NCBI GenBank assembly: GCA_028753945.1
Contig: JAPNXP010000003.1
Location: 5,456,001-5,520,000 of the forward strand
Source: Hexactinellida sp. DTS-2022
Taxonomy: Eukaryota; Porifera; Hexactinellida
Reading direction: 5' to 3'
DNA: 64,000 nt
The notes beneath the pieces are model-generated. The model ran no database searches. It worked only from the letters and a program-made list of their open reading frames with translations, and was not told the DNA's origin. This document shows positions 29,530 to 41,700 of the stretch, in pieces (position 1 is the first letter of the stretch; each line of letters begins with the position of its first letter). The position numbers were made by a program, and so were the translations under genes.

Positions 29530-31377
29530 TTAAAAGGGTCCAATTTCTCTGTGTGCAGGTTCAGGTTTTATTCTGATGAGATCAGCTTCATTAATCTTTT
29601 CGTAGTCGTGAATACTTCTTGTGCGCCCACTTAAATTCGGTTTAAAAGCTTCGTCTTCGCCCTCTGACAGACAATCGTATTGGTTCTGTTCCAGATGTGC
29701 AGGCTTGGCCATTTGGAATCTATTCGTGTTTAAACTTGGGGTGGAATTCCATTTATCCAATTTTGAGGGCCGACATGGGAAATGTGTTAGAGTATCGTAG
29801 TTCTCGCAGCCTTCAATAGGCAATGGGTTTGGCATGAATTTCCCGTAGGACGAGTCTTCGCTGCGCCCGCTTGTACCGTTTGATTCGTCAGAATCGTCAA
29901 CGCGCATCATCGTAATGCTATCGTAGAATGTCATGTTTTGTTTGCCTGAATCTGATCGTTCGAGCTCTGAGTCAAAAACGTAGCCATTCGTGCTGGTGAT
30001 GTGTGAATTATTGGAATAGGATTTGTTTGATATTTCACTTCCCAACATTGTGGCATCCAGATCATCTTCAATGCTTTCATACAAACAGTTTTCGTGATTG
30101 GAAAAGTTTCCTTCGCTGCTACTTGATGCGTTCGTGTATCGCTTTTTAGAAGCGTCACTAATGCCGGAGCTTTCTGATGTCTGTGTGTCCTGACTGGATA
30201 GGATTTCGTTGAGGTTGTAAATTGAGTTCTCATGGATCTCGGAAACAACAGGGGAGCCACTACGGTGATTGGGCGAATAATCCAACTCATCAACTGGTCT
30301 CAGTGATTCATCGAAGATTTCCCTATTCATGTTGCTGATGATAACGCTAAAAATAGGTTTGAGTTCAGAAGCGTATTGGTTCGGTACGCTCGTCTCTTTC
30401 TGAAGTAGCGCAGTGTCTTGTGGCGATACACGGAACGGGGAAGATTCAGGGTCGATTGAAATCGAGCGGCCTCGATTGTTTTTGCTATTTTTCTGCTGAA
30501 AATCGAATGATTTTACTGTTTGCGCGGAATTTGGTGGGGTGACATCACTTAGGGATCCGTGGTGCGAGTTTTTCTTGAGTTGTGCGTAGTGCTTGGGCCT
30601 TGCATAGTTTTCCTGTATGACCATCTCTTTCACGATATCCTCTTGATGACGTTTCTTGTACTTATTCCTGTCTATTGTCAACGCTTCATATCCGAGATCT
30701 ATATTGGGACTCCCTAAATCGAGATCTCCTTGCGATTTTCCTCGCTTCAATAAGGCAACGGGTGAAGTGCAAGGATAGGCTTCATCAGGTGTCGAGGGTA
30801 GCGGAATTAACGAACGTTTGCTTACTGAGTTTTCGAGAGGATGGTCATGTTTCGACTGTGTAGAATTGATGTTCTTCTCGACATCAGATTGACTCCTATG
30901 CAGGTGATGGTCTACAGTTATTATTTTCTGCATATGAGGCGGTAGCGGTAGGGCTTTTTCCTTCATATTTGCTTTCGAAGCGATGTGTGCGTTCATGAAT
31001 ATAGTTGAGTCTTGCTGTGTGAGAGAATTAGTATCGTTCTGCGTTGAACTCATTAAAGACGTGGTACTGTCTTTATCTAAATCGATACGTTGTGGGGAAT
31101 AGGAATCTACGGATTTAGGAAATCCCTTTTCGATGTCAAGCGAGGTGTTTTGTTCGGTTGATTTAAATTTGGGTAATTTCGTTCCATTTTTCTTATGCTG
31201 CGGTTTACCATTTTTCTTTAAACCCTTCCTCGGCTGATTTTCCAATTCGTTTGATTCATGTAAACATTCGTTTTTTCGCATTTTGTCCTGCACATGATAT
31301 TTGTTCCTTGCACAGATAAATGCAAGCATCGCTAACGTGGATATAGCGGCAATTGTTACGAGGAATAGTTCTAGCAT
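29530..31377 (-). CDS. single-pass membrane protein with many tyrosine signalling motifs (adaptor-like)
   Basis: Single-exon gene of 615 aa, family not recognised. Residues 1-22 form one hydrophobic helix (LELFLVTIAAISTLAMLAFI) with no extracellular domain, followed by Cys22 and a basic stretch, giving an N-out, C-in topology like the LAT/LAX/NTAL transmembrane adaptors. The ~590-residue tail is hydrophilic and disordered, with YxxL/I motifs at about Y230 (YEAL), Y264 (YAQL), Y433 (YESI), Y485 (YDSI), Y527 (YDTL), Y567 (YDCL) and Y592 (YEKI), plus a proline motif ALPLPPHMQ near 142-150. These are candidate tyrosine-kinase/SH2 and SH3 docking sites or endocytic signals. The spacing of Y527 and Y567 is too long for a canonical ITAM. 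No catalytic domain. The adaptor role is inferred from architecture only. Confidence 0.8.
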   Translation of the reverse strand: MLELFLVTIAAISTLAMLAFICARNKYHVQDKMRKNECLHESNELENQPRKGLKKNGKPQHKKNGTKLPKFKSTEQNTSLDIEKGFPKSVDSYSPQRIDLDKDSTTSLMSSTQNDTNSLTQQDSTIFMNAHIASKANMKEKALPLPPHMQKIITVDHHLHRSQSDVEKNINSTQSKHDHPLENSVSKRSLIPLPSTPDEAYPCTSPVALLKRGKSQGDLDLGSPNIDLGYEALTIDRNKYKKRHQEDIVKEMVIQENYARPKHYAQLKKNSHHGSLSDVTPPNSAQTVKSFDFQQKNSKNNRGRSISIDPESSPFRVSPQDTALLQKETSVPNQYASELKPIFSVIISNMNREIFDESLRPVDELDYSPNHRSGSPVVSEIHENSIYNLNEILSSQDTQTSESSGISDASKKRYTNASSSSEGNFSNHENCLYESIEDDLDATMLGSEISNKSYSNNSHITSTNGYVFDSELERSDSGKQNMTFYDSITMMRVDDSDESNGTSGRSEDSSYGKFMPNPLPIEGCENYDTLTHFPCRPSKLDKWNSTPSLNTNRFQMAKPAHLEQNQYDCLSEGEDEAFKPNLSGRTRSIHDYEKINEADLIRIKPEPAHREIGPF

Positions 31378-33502
31378 TTATGAGGAATTTTATCTTCTAA
31401 TTTAAATGTGCTTAAAATGTCTTATTTATACTTGGTACGATTGGCCGTCTATTTCTAGCTTCTATCCGATAGGTTTCTGTCGTAGTATGTTACAACACAC
31501 ACTATGCTATAGCTATAGTAATTAGACCAGCCTACATAATTGGCAATGGGAGTTTTATTTGGGAGGTAAAGTACACAATCTAACAAGTAGAATGTTTGTA
31601 TTTATGGACCCTGTGGAATAAGGCCTTCCTCTATTCCTAAGTATAATCTCATTATCAGGTTTCTAACCTGCCCAATATTGCTTGTTGGGTTTATAGAACT
31701 GTGATTTGATTGAAGATCATAATTAGATACTGTTTATAATTAGATTTATTATGTTATATGCTAATTTGATTTAAAATCAAGTCGTCTTTGTCATTAAATT
31801 CATTAATTTTATTACCAATTATTAACACGTGTGTTTGCATCTCCACACCTTTACGTAAATTAATAATTCAGAATAGTATATACTATACTTTCGAATTGTT
31901 TCTAATAATTAAATACAATTGTAGATTTTGAACTTCATGAATAAATTTGTTGTTTAAATTATATAATTAATTAATGGTACAATAGCCTACGTATTATACC
32001 ACTACCTACACTTTTACGCAAGTATTAGCATTACTTTTCAGATTATTTAACTTTATATTACATAACCACTTGTTTTATGTTATCGAACTTTTGCTTTATT
32101 CAATTTTCAGGTGGATTGCATAATGACAATATCCATTCAGTAGAAGCGAAATAATACAAAGAAATTATTAACAGATTTTCACATACTCTTCAAAATATTA
32201 AATTACTTAAATTTAAAACCCACTCTACCTGACTATGAGAATTCACTGAATTCCTAACTGCCAATACTGAAACTGACGTTCTTTGGTTTTTCTCCATTTT
32301 GTTAAATGGGTAACTCGAATTATATTGGTATTTTTCGTCCAATTTTTGTTTATAAATATGTCTTTTTGTTGTTATTCTCTGGCAAAGTACACATTTTTAC
32401 GAATTTGGAAATTTTTATAATTAATTAACATTCTCTGATACTATCAAATTTGTAACTATATTCTATCATTCATGATTAGTTTACACTTTAAAGTTTAAAC
32501 CCACAAGTTTTGAGTCCAGACATCATTTCCTTTGAGGGTTTATATTATCACTGAGTGGTATATTCATTAGGAATAATTACATATATTAAGTTTAACTGAG
32601 ACAGCCAGCTTATATGACTCATATTCAAACATTTTTGAAGATAAATTCACTGAAAAACTTAATTATTTACAGTACGTATATAGTTGCAAACTTAAGGCAC
32701 TCAGAACTTGTTTATATTAGCATGGGGATCAAGTCATAGTGAAATTAATACTTTTGTTTGAGAAATAACTTTACAGCTCGCCATATATCCCTCCTTATTC
32801 ATGCAAGTTCATTATAGAATTACAAAAATAGGAGTGTTCATTTACTAGTATTCGGTTACTCTGTAGTTTTTATTGGTAATTCAAAGCTAATTTTCTTATT
32901 ACCACACCTCTATGCCTTCCCTCTCTGTTTCATGGACTTATCTAAGCAAACACATATTTGTATTGTCATTAGATAAGAAATTACCAAAGTTAATTAACAT
33001 ACACTATGTTCTTTGAAGCTTACGCGGTACATCCTATACAGCATAAAAACAATGATTATTTAATTAGGTTCTTAAGTTTAATTGTTTAGTTATTTGTAGC
33101 ATTTGTGTTATAATTTATATATACTTATGTAATTGCGTAATTTACCTGACATTATGTTCCAATTAATTGTAATTCTATTTCTTCCAAGACTACAGTTTAC
33201 ATTGGAAAATTGCTAATTCTGTTTACGACACCACCGTAACACCTGTATGTATGTCGAATTAAACTTATTTGGTTAATTAACCTATGACCACTGTGTATAT
33301 ACCAGTTTAGGAACCTATTAACCTCTGTATATAATGCGGGTATTTATTTAAATTAATACTTCCTGAACTTTATTGTAATACTGTTTAACAGACCGCAAAC
33401 AAACAAATTCAGATAACTAATTGGTTAATTAATTAATGCATATTATTTCCGAACTACATATTATCTTATAACGTATTATTTAGTGAAACAGAACTGTTAA
33501 TA
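31378..33502. other. intergenic region, nothing recognised
   Basis: About 2.1 kb of AT-rich sequence upstream of the membrane-adaptor gene. No ORF of note, no clear repeat. Confidence 0.4.
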
Positions 33503-34697
33503 CAGTAGAACCTAGTTTGTACGAACACTGTTAATCCAAGTTCCGTTAGTACGAACACTATTTCAGTCCACTTCAAAGTCTTTTCAATACAAAATATATT
33601 GGTTAATAAAGCCCACCATACAAGATGCAACAAAGTTGCATCGTGTATGTTGATTGTTGCACACAATATTGTTGCATGGAAATTGGACATGTTCAATTTT
33701 CTTGCAACATTATTTCCCGAAAATATGGAAATTCAGTACATATTTTTCAGATTATTTCGTTTGCATTTTTTTCACCTACTCAAAACAATTGAAAAATTCA
33801 CATGTTGTTTCTAGTGTACCTATTTAAGTTACTACTTACTTTCTCAGTATTCTTAATCAAGCCACCTATGATGCGAACACAAATGTATATATTATAATTT
33901 TGAGTACGGTTTTAAAATCACTGATCGTATTGCTGCATATTATTTTTCCTAGAAATACTACACATCTTAAATTATCCACGACACGTTAATGACATTTTTT
34001 GATTTTTGAATTAATCTAGAAAATATGAATTAAACACTTTGGGATTGCACATACTAACCATTGTAACTCTAAGATCCGGGTTAATTCTAGTTATGGGCAG
34101 CCTCCGGACGACAGTGCCCGAATAAGGGAGGTTTGGATGTATGTATAAATATCCAGTTCTAACTAAGAATACCAAAATGGCTATACCTATGATAATAAAT
34201 ATAATTATAATTATCCTGGATAGACGATCCATCCTTACGAAATTTCTATAACTGGATGTGTCAACTAAAAAATTTATTTCATCAATACTGTAGATGAAAT
34301 GCACTTTAAGTCTCTCGATTTTGATCCAATCCTTAACCCATGAGATCTCAATTTGCGTTGACGGGTCAAATGCAATTTCCTCCGCCGAAGTATAATAATT
34401 TGGAATGCAGAAAAGACAACGTGTGTTTTATCCACAATAATGAATTGAGAAATAACAAATCCATTGGGATTATACAATTTATACGTATAGTACTGATTTA
34501 AAATAATATTTTTACCATGTGTAATAGAGTAATTTCATGCAACAATGTTGCACGAAAATAAATGTTGCATGCAACAATGTTGCGTGCAAACAGTTGCATG
34601 CAACAATGTTGCATCGTGTATGGTGGGCTTAAGAATTCCAGTTAAGGCGAACGCATTTTGACGGTCCCCTGGTGTTCGTACTGACGAGGTTCTACTG
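33503..34697. mobile_element. pogo-like MITE, family A, split by a nested element
   Basis: Left end CAGTAGAACCTAGTTTGTAC, right end TACTGACGAGGTTCTACTG, TA at both sides (33501-33502 and 34698-34699). The internal order is normal apart from a 1020-bp insertion at 33610-34629. Confidence 0.7.
33610..34629. mobile_element. PIF/Harbinger-like nonautonomous element nested in family A
   Basis: Terminal inverted repeat AGCCCACCATACAMGATGC, flanked on both sides by TAA (33607-33609 and 34630-34632), the 3-bp TWA target typical of PIF/Harbinger. Subterminal regions carry repeated GTTGCATGCAACA-like palindromes (34533-34615 and 33623-33677). No transposase ORF recognised. The two ORFs inside have no recognisable family. 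Confidence 0.65.
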
Positions 34698-34699
34698 TA

Positions 34700-35474
34700 C
34701 ATATTTAATTAACATAGGTTGTAATACTAATGAACTTACCATATGGTTAATGCATTACTTTATAATACCGACTTCGAGTGGGAGGCTATAGTGTATTGCT
34801 TAATAATATTTGTGATTACACCATTGTTTATTAGTGCAAGTGTTCTGTTAATACAAAGTTCAAAACTATGTCACGGGCCTACAAATGGATTATATAATAT
34901 ATATTACTCTCTACGCAATTGTGGGAATTCTACAATTGAATTAGTGATGACTTATATAATACGGAGAAAAACTAACAATCAAGGAAATACTGACTGACCA
35001 CTGCTTGTGGCACAGTAAAATTGAATTCACAATTCAGCTGTTATTTTGCATTTGATTTAAGTTTTAATAATTCTGGGATCCGTTAGTATACTTTGTTAAA
35101 ATCAGCGTTAATGATAATTCAAATTATTGACTAGTAAATACTACAAACAATGACATTTTTGGATCAATGTTAGTGATAAATATCACTGATTTGATTACTG
35201 GGAGGCGTTGCGACTAAAAAACTTGGGTCTCCCTTTATCACACGACTATGTTTCTACTATGCTTATTTACCTTAATTAAATACTTTATTTTCTCTTGAAT
35301 GAATAACGAAGTTTATAAACAGTATAGATTGCGTGAGAATAGTCTTTAACTTTTCACAAGGGATCTAACCGAATTCAAATATTAACCTGCTTAGACCAGG
35401 AATATCTGATGGTATTCTGTTTAACACAAATTCAGTCATCCGAATTGAAAGACGTTGGTTCAAAACAGTAAATA
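34700..35474. other. intergenic stretch before the RhoGAP gene
   Basis: AT-rich. One 84-codon ORF with a hydrophobic segment (34743-34997) is not supported by any homology I recognise. Otherwise nothing seen. Confidence 0.35.
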
Positions 35475-35670
35475 CAGTAACTAATGAACATAATATGGAC
35501 CACAAATTGTGTTCGTAATCGAGATACTTTATATTATAAGCAAACTTAACCTAATAGAAAGTATTCGAAACCCTATGTACAATTTGTTAAATTGAGACCA
35601 TAGGCTTGTTTATAATGCAATATGTTTCATATTAAACAGACGAAAATTCGTTCACAAAGCTTGCAGACTT
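35475..35670. mobile_element. decayed family C MITE upstream of the RhoGAP gene
   Basis: In inverse orientation, with recognisable TTGTGTTCGTAATCGAGATAC, CCATAGGCTTGTTTATAATG and CAGACGAAAATTCGTTCACA. It ends about 60 bp before the RhoGAP start codon, so it may overlap the promoter or leader. Confidence 0.45.
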
Positions 35671-35730
35671 TGCTAGGCCTACACATTTGAATATTCATTT
35701 GGATTATTATTAGTTATAGCAATTAGTAGC

Positions 35731-38700
35731 ATGGCGAGTAAATATGAGAATTATAGTCCGATTCCTGAGAGAGATTCCTCTGAAGAGATAGATGAGCCAA
35801 CAGAGTTGCCTAATAATAATATAATCAAGAGCAGACCGGGGATAAGAAGTAATACTTACACGCCGGAGTCCACTAGCAGTCAGGAGGAATGCAGAATGCG
35901 AAATAAAACAGTTAGAGCACACACTGATAATGCATTCGAGTTAATTTCAGAAGATGATGATAATGGCATTGAGTGGGAGAAGGTTAATTGGGTAATGGTA
36001 GCCAATCAGGCCTACACGACTGATGAGAAACTGACTACACTTGTTAGGAAAGGTGAGATATCAGCTTTATTGACAGGTTCTTTTATAATGAATATTCAAG
36101 GGACCAATATTGTTCACAATAAGCAGACCTGACTATATTGTTAGTATTTAATTTATGATTAATACAAGCGTAGTTTTACGATATAAATAGTTACAGTAGA
36201 CTCTCGTTAATATGAGTCGAATTTGTTCGTATTATCCGGAGTCATTTGTATCCATTGTATATGAGCTAGGAATTAAACCTTGTATTCCTTAACGAATACT
36301 TCGTCTTATTCGTGTTTGTATTAATGAGACTCTACTGTAGTTTAATAAAAGTCCCATATTAATAAGGTGTACAAATATTTGTTGATACTAAACAATATTT
36401 CAGTATTATAATGCCGACGAATTTCGACGGTGATGTTCGTATTAATGAGAATCTACTGTAAATGATTCACCATGTCACTAATCCCTGTCTTAAGTTAATA
36501 TAATTGTGAACCACATACGTATGTATACAATTATAACAAAAAACAAAGCACATTTATGACCTGAAACACGTATTCTGCTATTCAGCTATTTACTTAGGTA
36601 CTTCTGATTAATTATTTAGCGAATACTTATTGTACACAATGGTTGTCAGGTATTGGTTCATAACAAAATCAGTTGATTTGTATTTTTGTACAATTATTTA
36701 GCACAGCTCAACTAAGATGCGAATTTTAAACTATTGACGTAAATCTAATTGAATTAAAGGACTCTTTCGATATAGTAGTTTAATAATTCAGTGATTTTAT
36801 TCCAGTATATAGCGAAGTCAGTTTTATTGGTATAATTTATTGTTTATTGTTGTGCGCGAAAACACGTCTGTACTTTCATTTCAAATTCGAAATGGAACTA
36901 TTGTATTTCTTATTTACCTGTTTATATGCAGCATTTATGTTAGTATTTGTGTTTACGAATTAAATTTATACAATAGATTAACTTGCGTAATCCTACAAAC
37001 AAGTTTTATCGGTTTTAACTTCCAATTTAGAAAGACACTATTTGTAAACAAAATTTAACAAATTAACTTTAAAATTGAATTTAACAATTATACTTGTAGA
37101 TGACGTCATATTTGTGTCCGCTCACAGCAAGTGTGGACAGTGGTACAAAGGTGTGAATCAATCTACCGGAGTTATTTCTACTATCCCATCCAACCTATTA
37201 CAGAAGAGTAAGTATATTTATATTATATTAATTATACAGTATAACTTCGTTAGTACGAACACAAGGCGAACAAACAGTTCCGAAAAATCAGGTCCCTACA
37301 ATGGCTATTCAATGGGTATTACTCCGGTTAATACGAACTCCGGATAAAACGAACAAATTTTTACTGTCCGTTGGTGTTCGTATTAACGAGTTCTATACTA
37401 TGTATTATGCACTTGACATACCAACTAACCATCTTTATTTCTTGTTATTTCATAAAATAGTTATTTAATAGTTATTTGAAATCAAAACAACTCATGATTA
37501 ACCATGGTATATTCCACACAAGGTATTCTTGGTATTATTTAGGATTGAATTCATCTAAAATTTTTAGCAACGTAATTTAGTAAGCATCAAACCATATTTT
37601 TGATTAACTCCCAATTTTCTAGCTCTTAGAAGCCAAAATTATTGTGTGTATAACTTCCTACTGCAAGACGAAGGGTTAAACTTAAATTAAGAAAAAAGTT
37701 TTTCCAAATTCTATGTTTTGCTTATACGTACTTACCTAGTGTTTGCTTAGTTTTACCTTAAAACTTGGCAAGATTAGTCCGAAGTTAACCTGATAAATTA
37801 TTATTTATTGAATTTTTTTAATTATATTCATTGCAACAATTATTCCATACAAATTTCTATAATGGTTAATAAACTGTTAATAAATTAAATAGTAAATTAG
37901 CTATTTAAGTTCGCTTCGTACTAAACTTAGATTTTGCTTAGTTTTTCAGTAAGAACTAATTATAAACTTGGTTTAAGTTTAATTAATAGTAAAAACTAAC
38001 TTTTTAGAAAAACTTTCGAAGCGAAAACTAGTTTTTTCTTAGTATAGGATTAAACATAGCATTCTATAGTTCATATTTAAGAAATTTAATGAGTCATTTA
38101 TCACCTTGTATCCCTTTCTCTTGACACTCTTTCAAACTGAGCCCCAAGCATTAAAATGTCTGCACTCAATAAAAGCGAGCTCCCATACTATTATATGCTG
38201 AGTATGAGTTATAACAGATATATTTGCAATATCATATTATAACAATTTGAGATATATTTTTGTATTTGTAATCTAAATAAGCGCTAACCATTTTTAAGCT
38301 AACCGATTTGAAATCAACATTAGACCCCTAAGATATAGAATTAAGTGAGTATTGAAAGGGAATTTACATACAAAAGATAATATATAGATATTACGTAATG
38401 CTATTAACTGATATTAACCAACATTTCCTCTTGTAAACCCTCTTTAATTCAGAATTCTAAATTGCTTGCTAATACACTTAGTATCGACAGTAAGCAGATT
38501 GCGGAGTTATATTTCAATTTGTAGTAATTTTTAATAATGAAAGCAGATTCTATTCTGCCTAATTTTTAACCTTTAATGGCAATTTTATCCCTCTAACTCA
38601 AGCTTAGAAAGTATTACGATGTATAATTACCTTTGTTTAATTGGAATTCACAAGTTATATTCAGGGCCGGGGCATCACAATATAGAACATGTCCAGGTAC

Positions 38701-41700
38701 CTCCAAACGTTTGTGAAATGTACCTGTAATTAATTAAGAGACTGTCCCGGCGAATTTATTAAAACTTAGATTTCTATATACTTAGTAGAACCTCGTTACT
38801 ACTAACACGGTTAATACGAACACTACTTCAATCCCCTTCAAAGCCTTTTCAATACAACAAATGTTATTTCTTAATATCAATATGGTATAAACTATAAAGC
38901 GAACATATTTTACGGTCCCCTGGTGTTCGTACTAACGAGGTTCTATTGTATTAAGTTGATTAAAGTGCTTCAATTCAACGTATGTGTATGTAGGTTGTAT
39001 TTTACTTCGGGAGATATTGTTTGATATTCCACAAATATTTAAATTGGAACTATTCAATGATGACTACTGGCTTATGTGAACTATCTCTGTCCCTTTCAAT
39101 TTCATTACTTGACCAGTTAAACTATCGAAAGCATAAAATTGACAACCTGGTTTGCCATCAAATGTTCTGCCTATCACGTAACCTTAATTTGCCATTCAAA
39201 TTTAATAACCACAAATGCAATTGGTCAATTAATCATAACTATTACTATTCCTTTCAAAATGAATACCTGCTGAAAGACATTAATTCCAAATTTATATTTC
39301 TTCGAAAATCCAAACATTATTTTGCTCAAATATGTAGCATTTGTCACTAAAAATATTTTATGTTTTACGAGTTTGTGTTGCAATTTAATAATGTAATAGT
39401 ACAGGGAAATTCATGAACTGTGATGTTTAGTTTAAATAGTATATTATAATTATAATCATGGGATATGTTGATGTAATCTTTTGGAAATCTCCCTAGGGAA
39501 TTTTCAGTTTCAAATAATTATCTAGAGTTCTTATTACAGTAGATATATTATCCAATTTCAGCCACAAATTGCAACTAATAATCATAAAGAATTAAACCTA
39601 CTATTATTCACAATTCTACAACTTTGTTTGGAAATTGTTTTTCAGTAGTTTTATACTGCGGGTGATGCCAACTGGGATTTGATACTTACAGTCATGATTC
39701 ATGAATTAAATCAATGTGATAATCTCAGATACCCATGTGATTTTTAAGAACTTTATCTGTTATTATTTAATTCTAATATATACAGTATACTCTGCTTAAT
39801 GGGGTCAAAATTTCACAGGATTTATAGGACGGAATTACAGTTTGACTCCTAATATTTTCGGTTATTAAATTTCTCCGCTTAATTGGGTAAACTACCCTCG
39901 GACCAAAGTAACTCTATTAAGCAAGTCAACTGTATTTATATTATACAACATAATAAGATCAGTTCTATACAACAGTTAACATTTATATTCCGTACTTCTG
40001 ATAACTTAGAACAATGGTGTCACTAAAAATATTATCCGTAGATTCGTATTAACCGGAGTCACTGCATACATTTGTATAGACTAATGGAATTATACCTTTG
40101 TGCTGAGGTCAAAATACTTGATAATGAAAATTTGACCTTGCAGGTTTTTGGGAACAATATATACAAAATATAATTTTTTCTAAAACAAATATTATTTTGT
40201 AACAATTGTAAAAATACCTCTCGTATGATCGTTAACAGACATTTCGTCTTATCCGTATTCCTATTAACGCGAGTCTACTGTACCAAGTTGTCTCCTTTTC
40301 AAAACTACTTTTATAGAAACACAAGAGGACCCGGAAGTAGGAACAAACCGAGGCGCAATTATCCTCGACAAAGGTCCCCAATGGGAGAGCAGTGCCAGCA
40401 CCAGCGACTGTACCCCTAGCCTAACTTCTGATGACACGCGGTTTTTCTCGGATATGCATACAGGTGTTAAACCTAGTGCTATCCTACCTGTTATTCAAAA
40501 TCCGGACATCCCATCTATACCTATGGTGTGTGAAGAGTTCTGTAGCGTAGCGAAGCACCAGATATTTAATGTAGCAGGTAAGAACTATTGTGTATTAATG
40601 GCATAACAAATTTTATACTTAGTTTATGAATGAATATGAATTTGATTGGGACTGTTTTTGTAATTTTTTTACAAATTTGTCTTATCTGTTATTATTCAAC
40701 ATCTCATGATGTAAATCATTTGATGTAAATTATTTTTAATTTATCAATTTCTTTGTATTTATTGATATATGAAATCTATAATTTTATTTGTAGAATTTGT
40801 TAACTAGAGTTTGTAATAACAGGTAGCATTTCTAAAACGTTCAGAAATATAATAAATATTCGCTAGGAAATTTATACCTGTTGTTTTTTTCCAATTTCTT
40901 TTCTTCGTAACTTATTAACATAAGTTACGAAAAAAGAAAAATTTCTAAAAAAATTAAAAAATATTGTGTATTCTGGTTTCAACATCATAGATAATATTGC
41001 ATTAAATTAGCATTGTTTACAATTAACTTTTGCTTAACCTTCTTGCGCAAATTATTTGTTAATTAACATTTCGATTACTATATACTATCATGCTTTCTTA
41101 TCTAACTTAAAAATAATTTTTTAATTATTCATTATCCAAATTTACTTTTGCTTTAGGAGTGGACAAAGCAATGAGACCAGTAATTACATTTTCTGCTTGC
41201 AGACTCCCTTCTGCATCAGCTATAGATCATAACATACTGTTCAAGTAGGAATTATTATAATTATAATTTACTTATCCACCGATCATCGGCGTTTGTATTA
41301 AATAACCTGGCTAGTTTCTACCGATGGTGTTTTTTATAAACATACAAAAACAATCGGTAGAAAGTAGCGAGGTTCTTAATACAAACGCCGATGATCGGTG
41401 GATAAGTAAACTCTTATAATTATTACTTACTTAATTGCGAAACGGACATAAGATATTTCAATAGTACACAACTATTTGTTAACTTTTGTTGCTCTTTTAT
41501 TGAATGTTTGTATTTCAGGTATATGATGCATACTCTAGATCACTACGTAGAGACCGACTATACTGTGGTATATTTCCATTATGGATTGAATTCTACTAAC
41601 AAACCTAACTTACGTTGGCTTTGGTCGGTTTACAAAGAATTGGATAGAAAGTTAGTTTCAATAACTAGGTTTTACCAATGTATTTTAGAAATTTTTGATT

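Noticed and set aside
34011-34304. 97-codon minus-strand ORF with a hydrophobic run
   Set aside because: Lies inside the Harbinger-like element, is AT-driven, and has no transposase or other motif.
34743-34997. 84-codon ORF with one possible membrane helix
   Set aside because: No homology, no splice or promoter support. Hydrophobic runs are expected in AT-rich random ORFs.
36060-36132. C-terminal extension of RhoGAP exon 1 as an open frame
   Set aside because: It reads into intron and a deleted family C MITE. The donor at 36053 joins exon 2 in phase and completes the SH3 domain.
39021-39350. 109-codon ORF in RhoGAP intron 2
   Set aside because: Rich in Asn, Tyr, His and Cys, as expected from AT-rich noncoding DNA. 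No motif.
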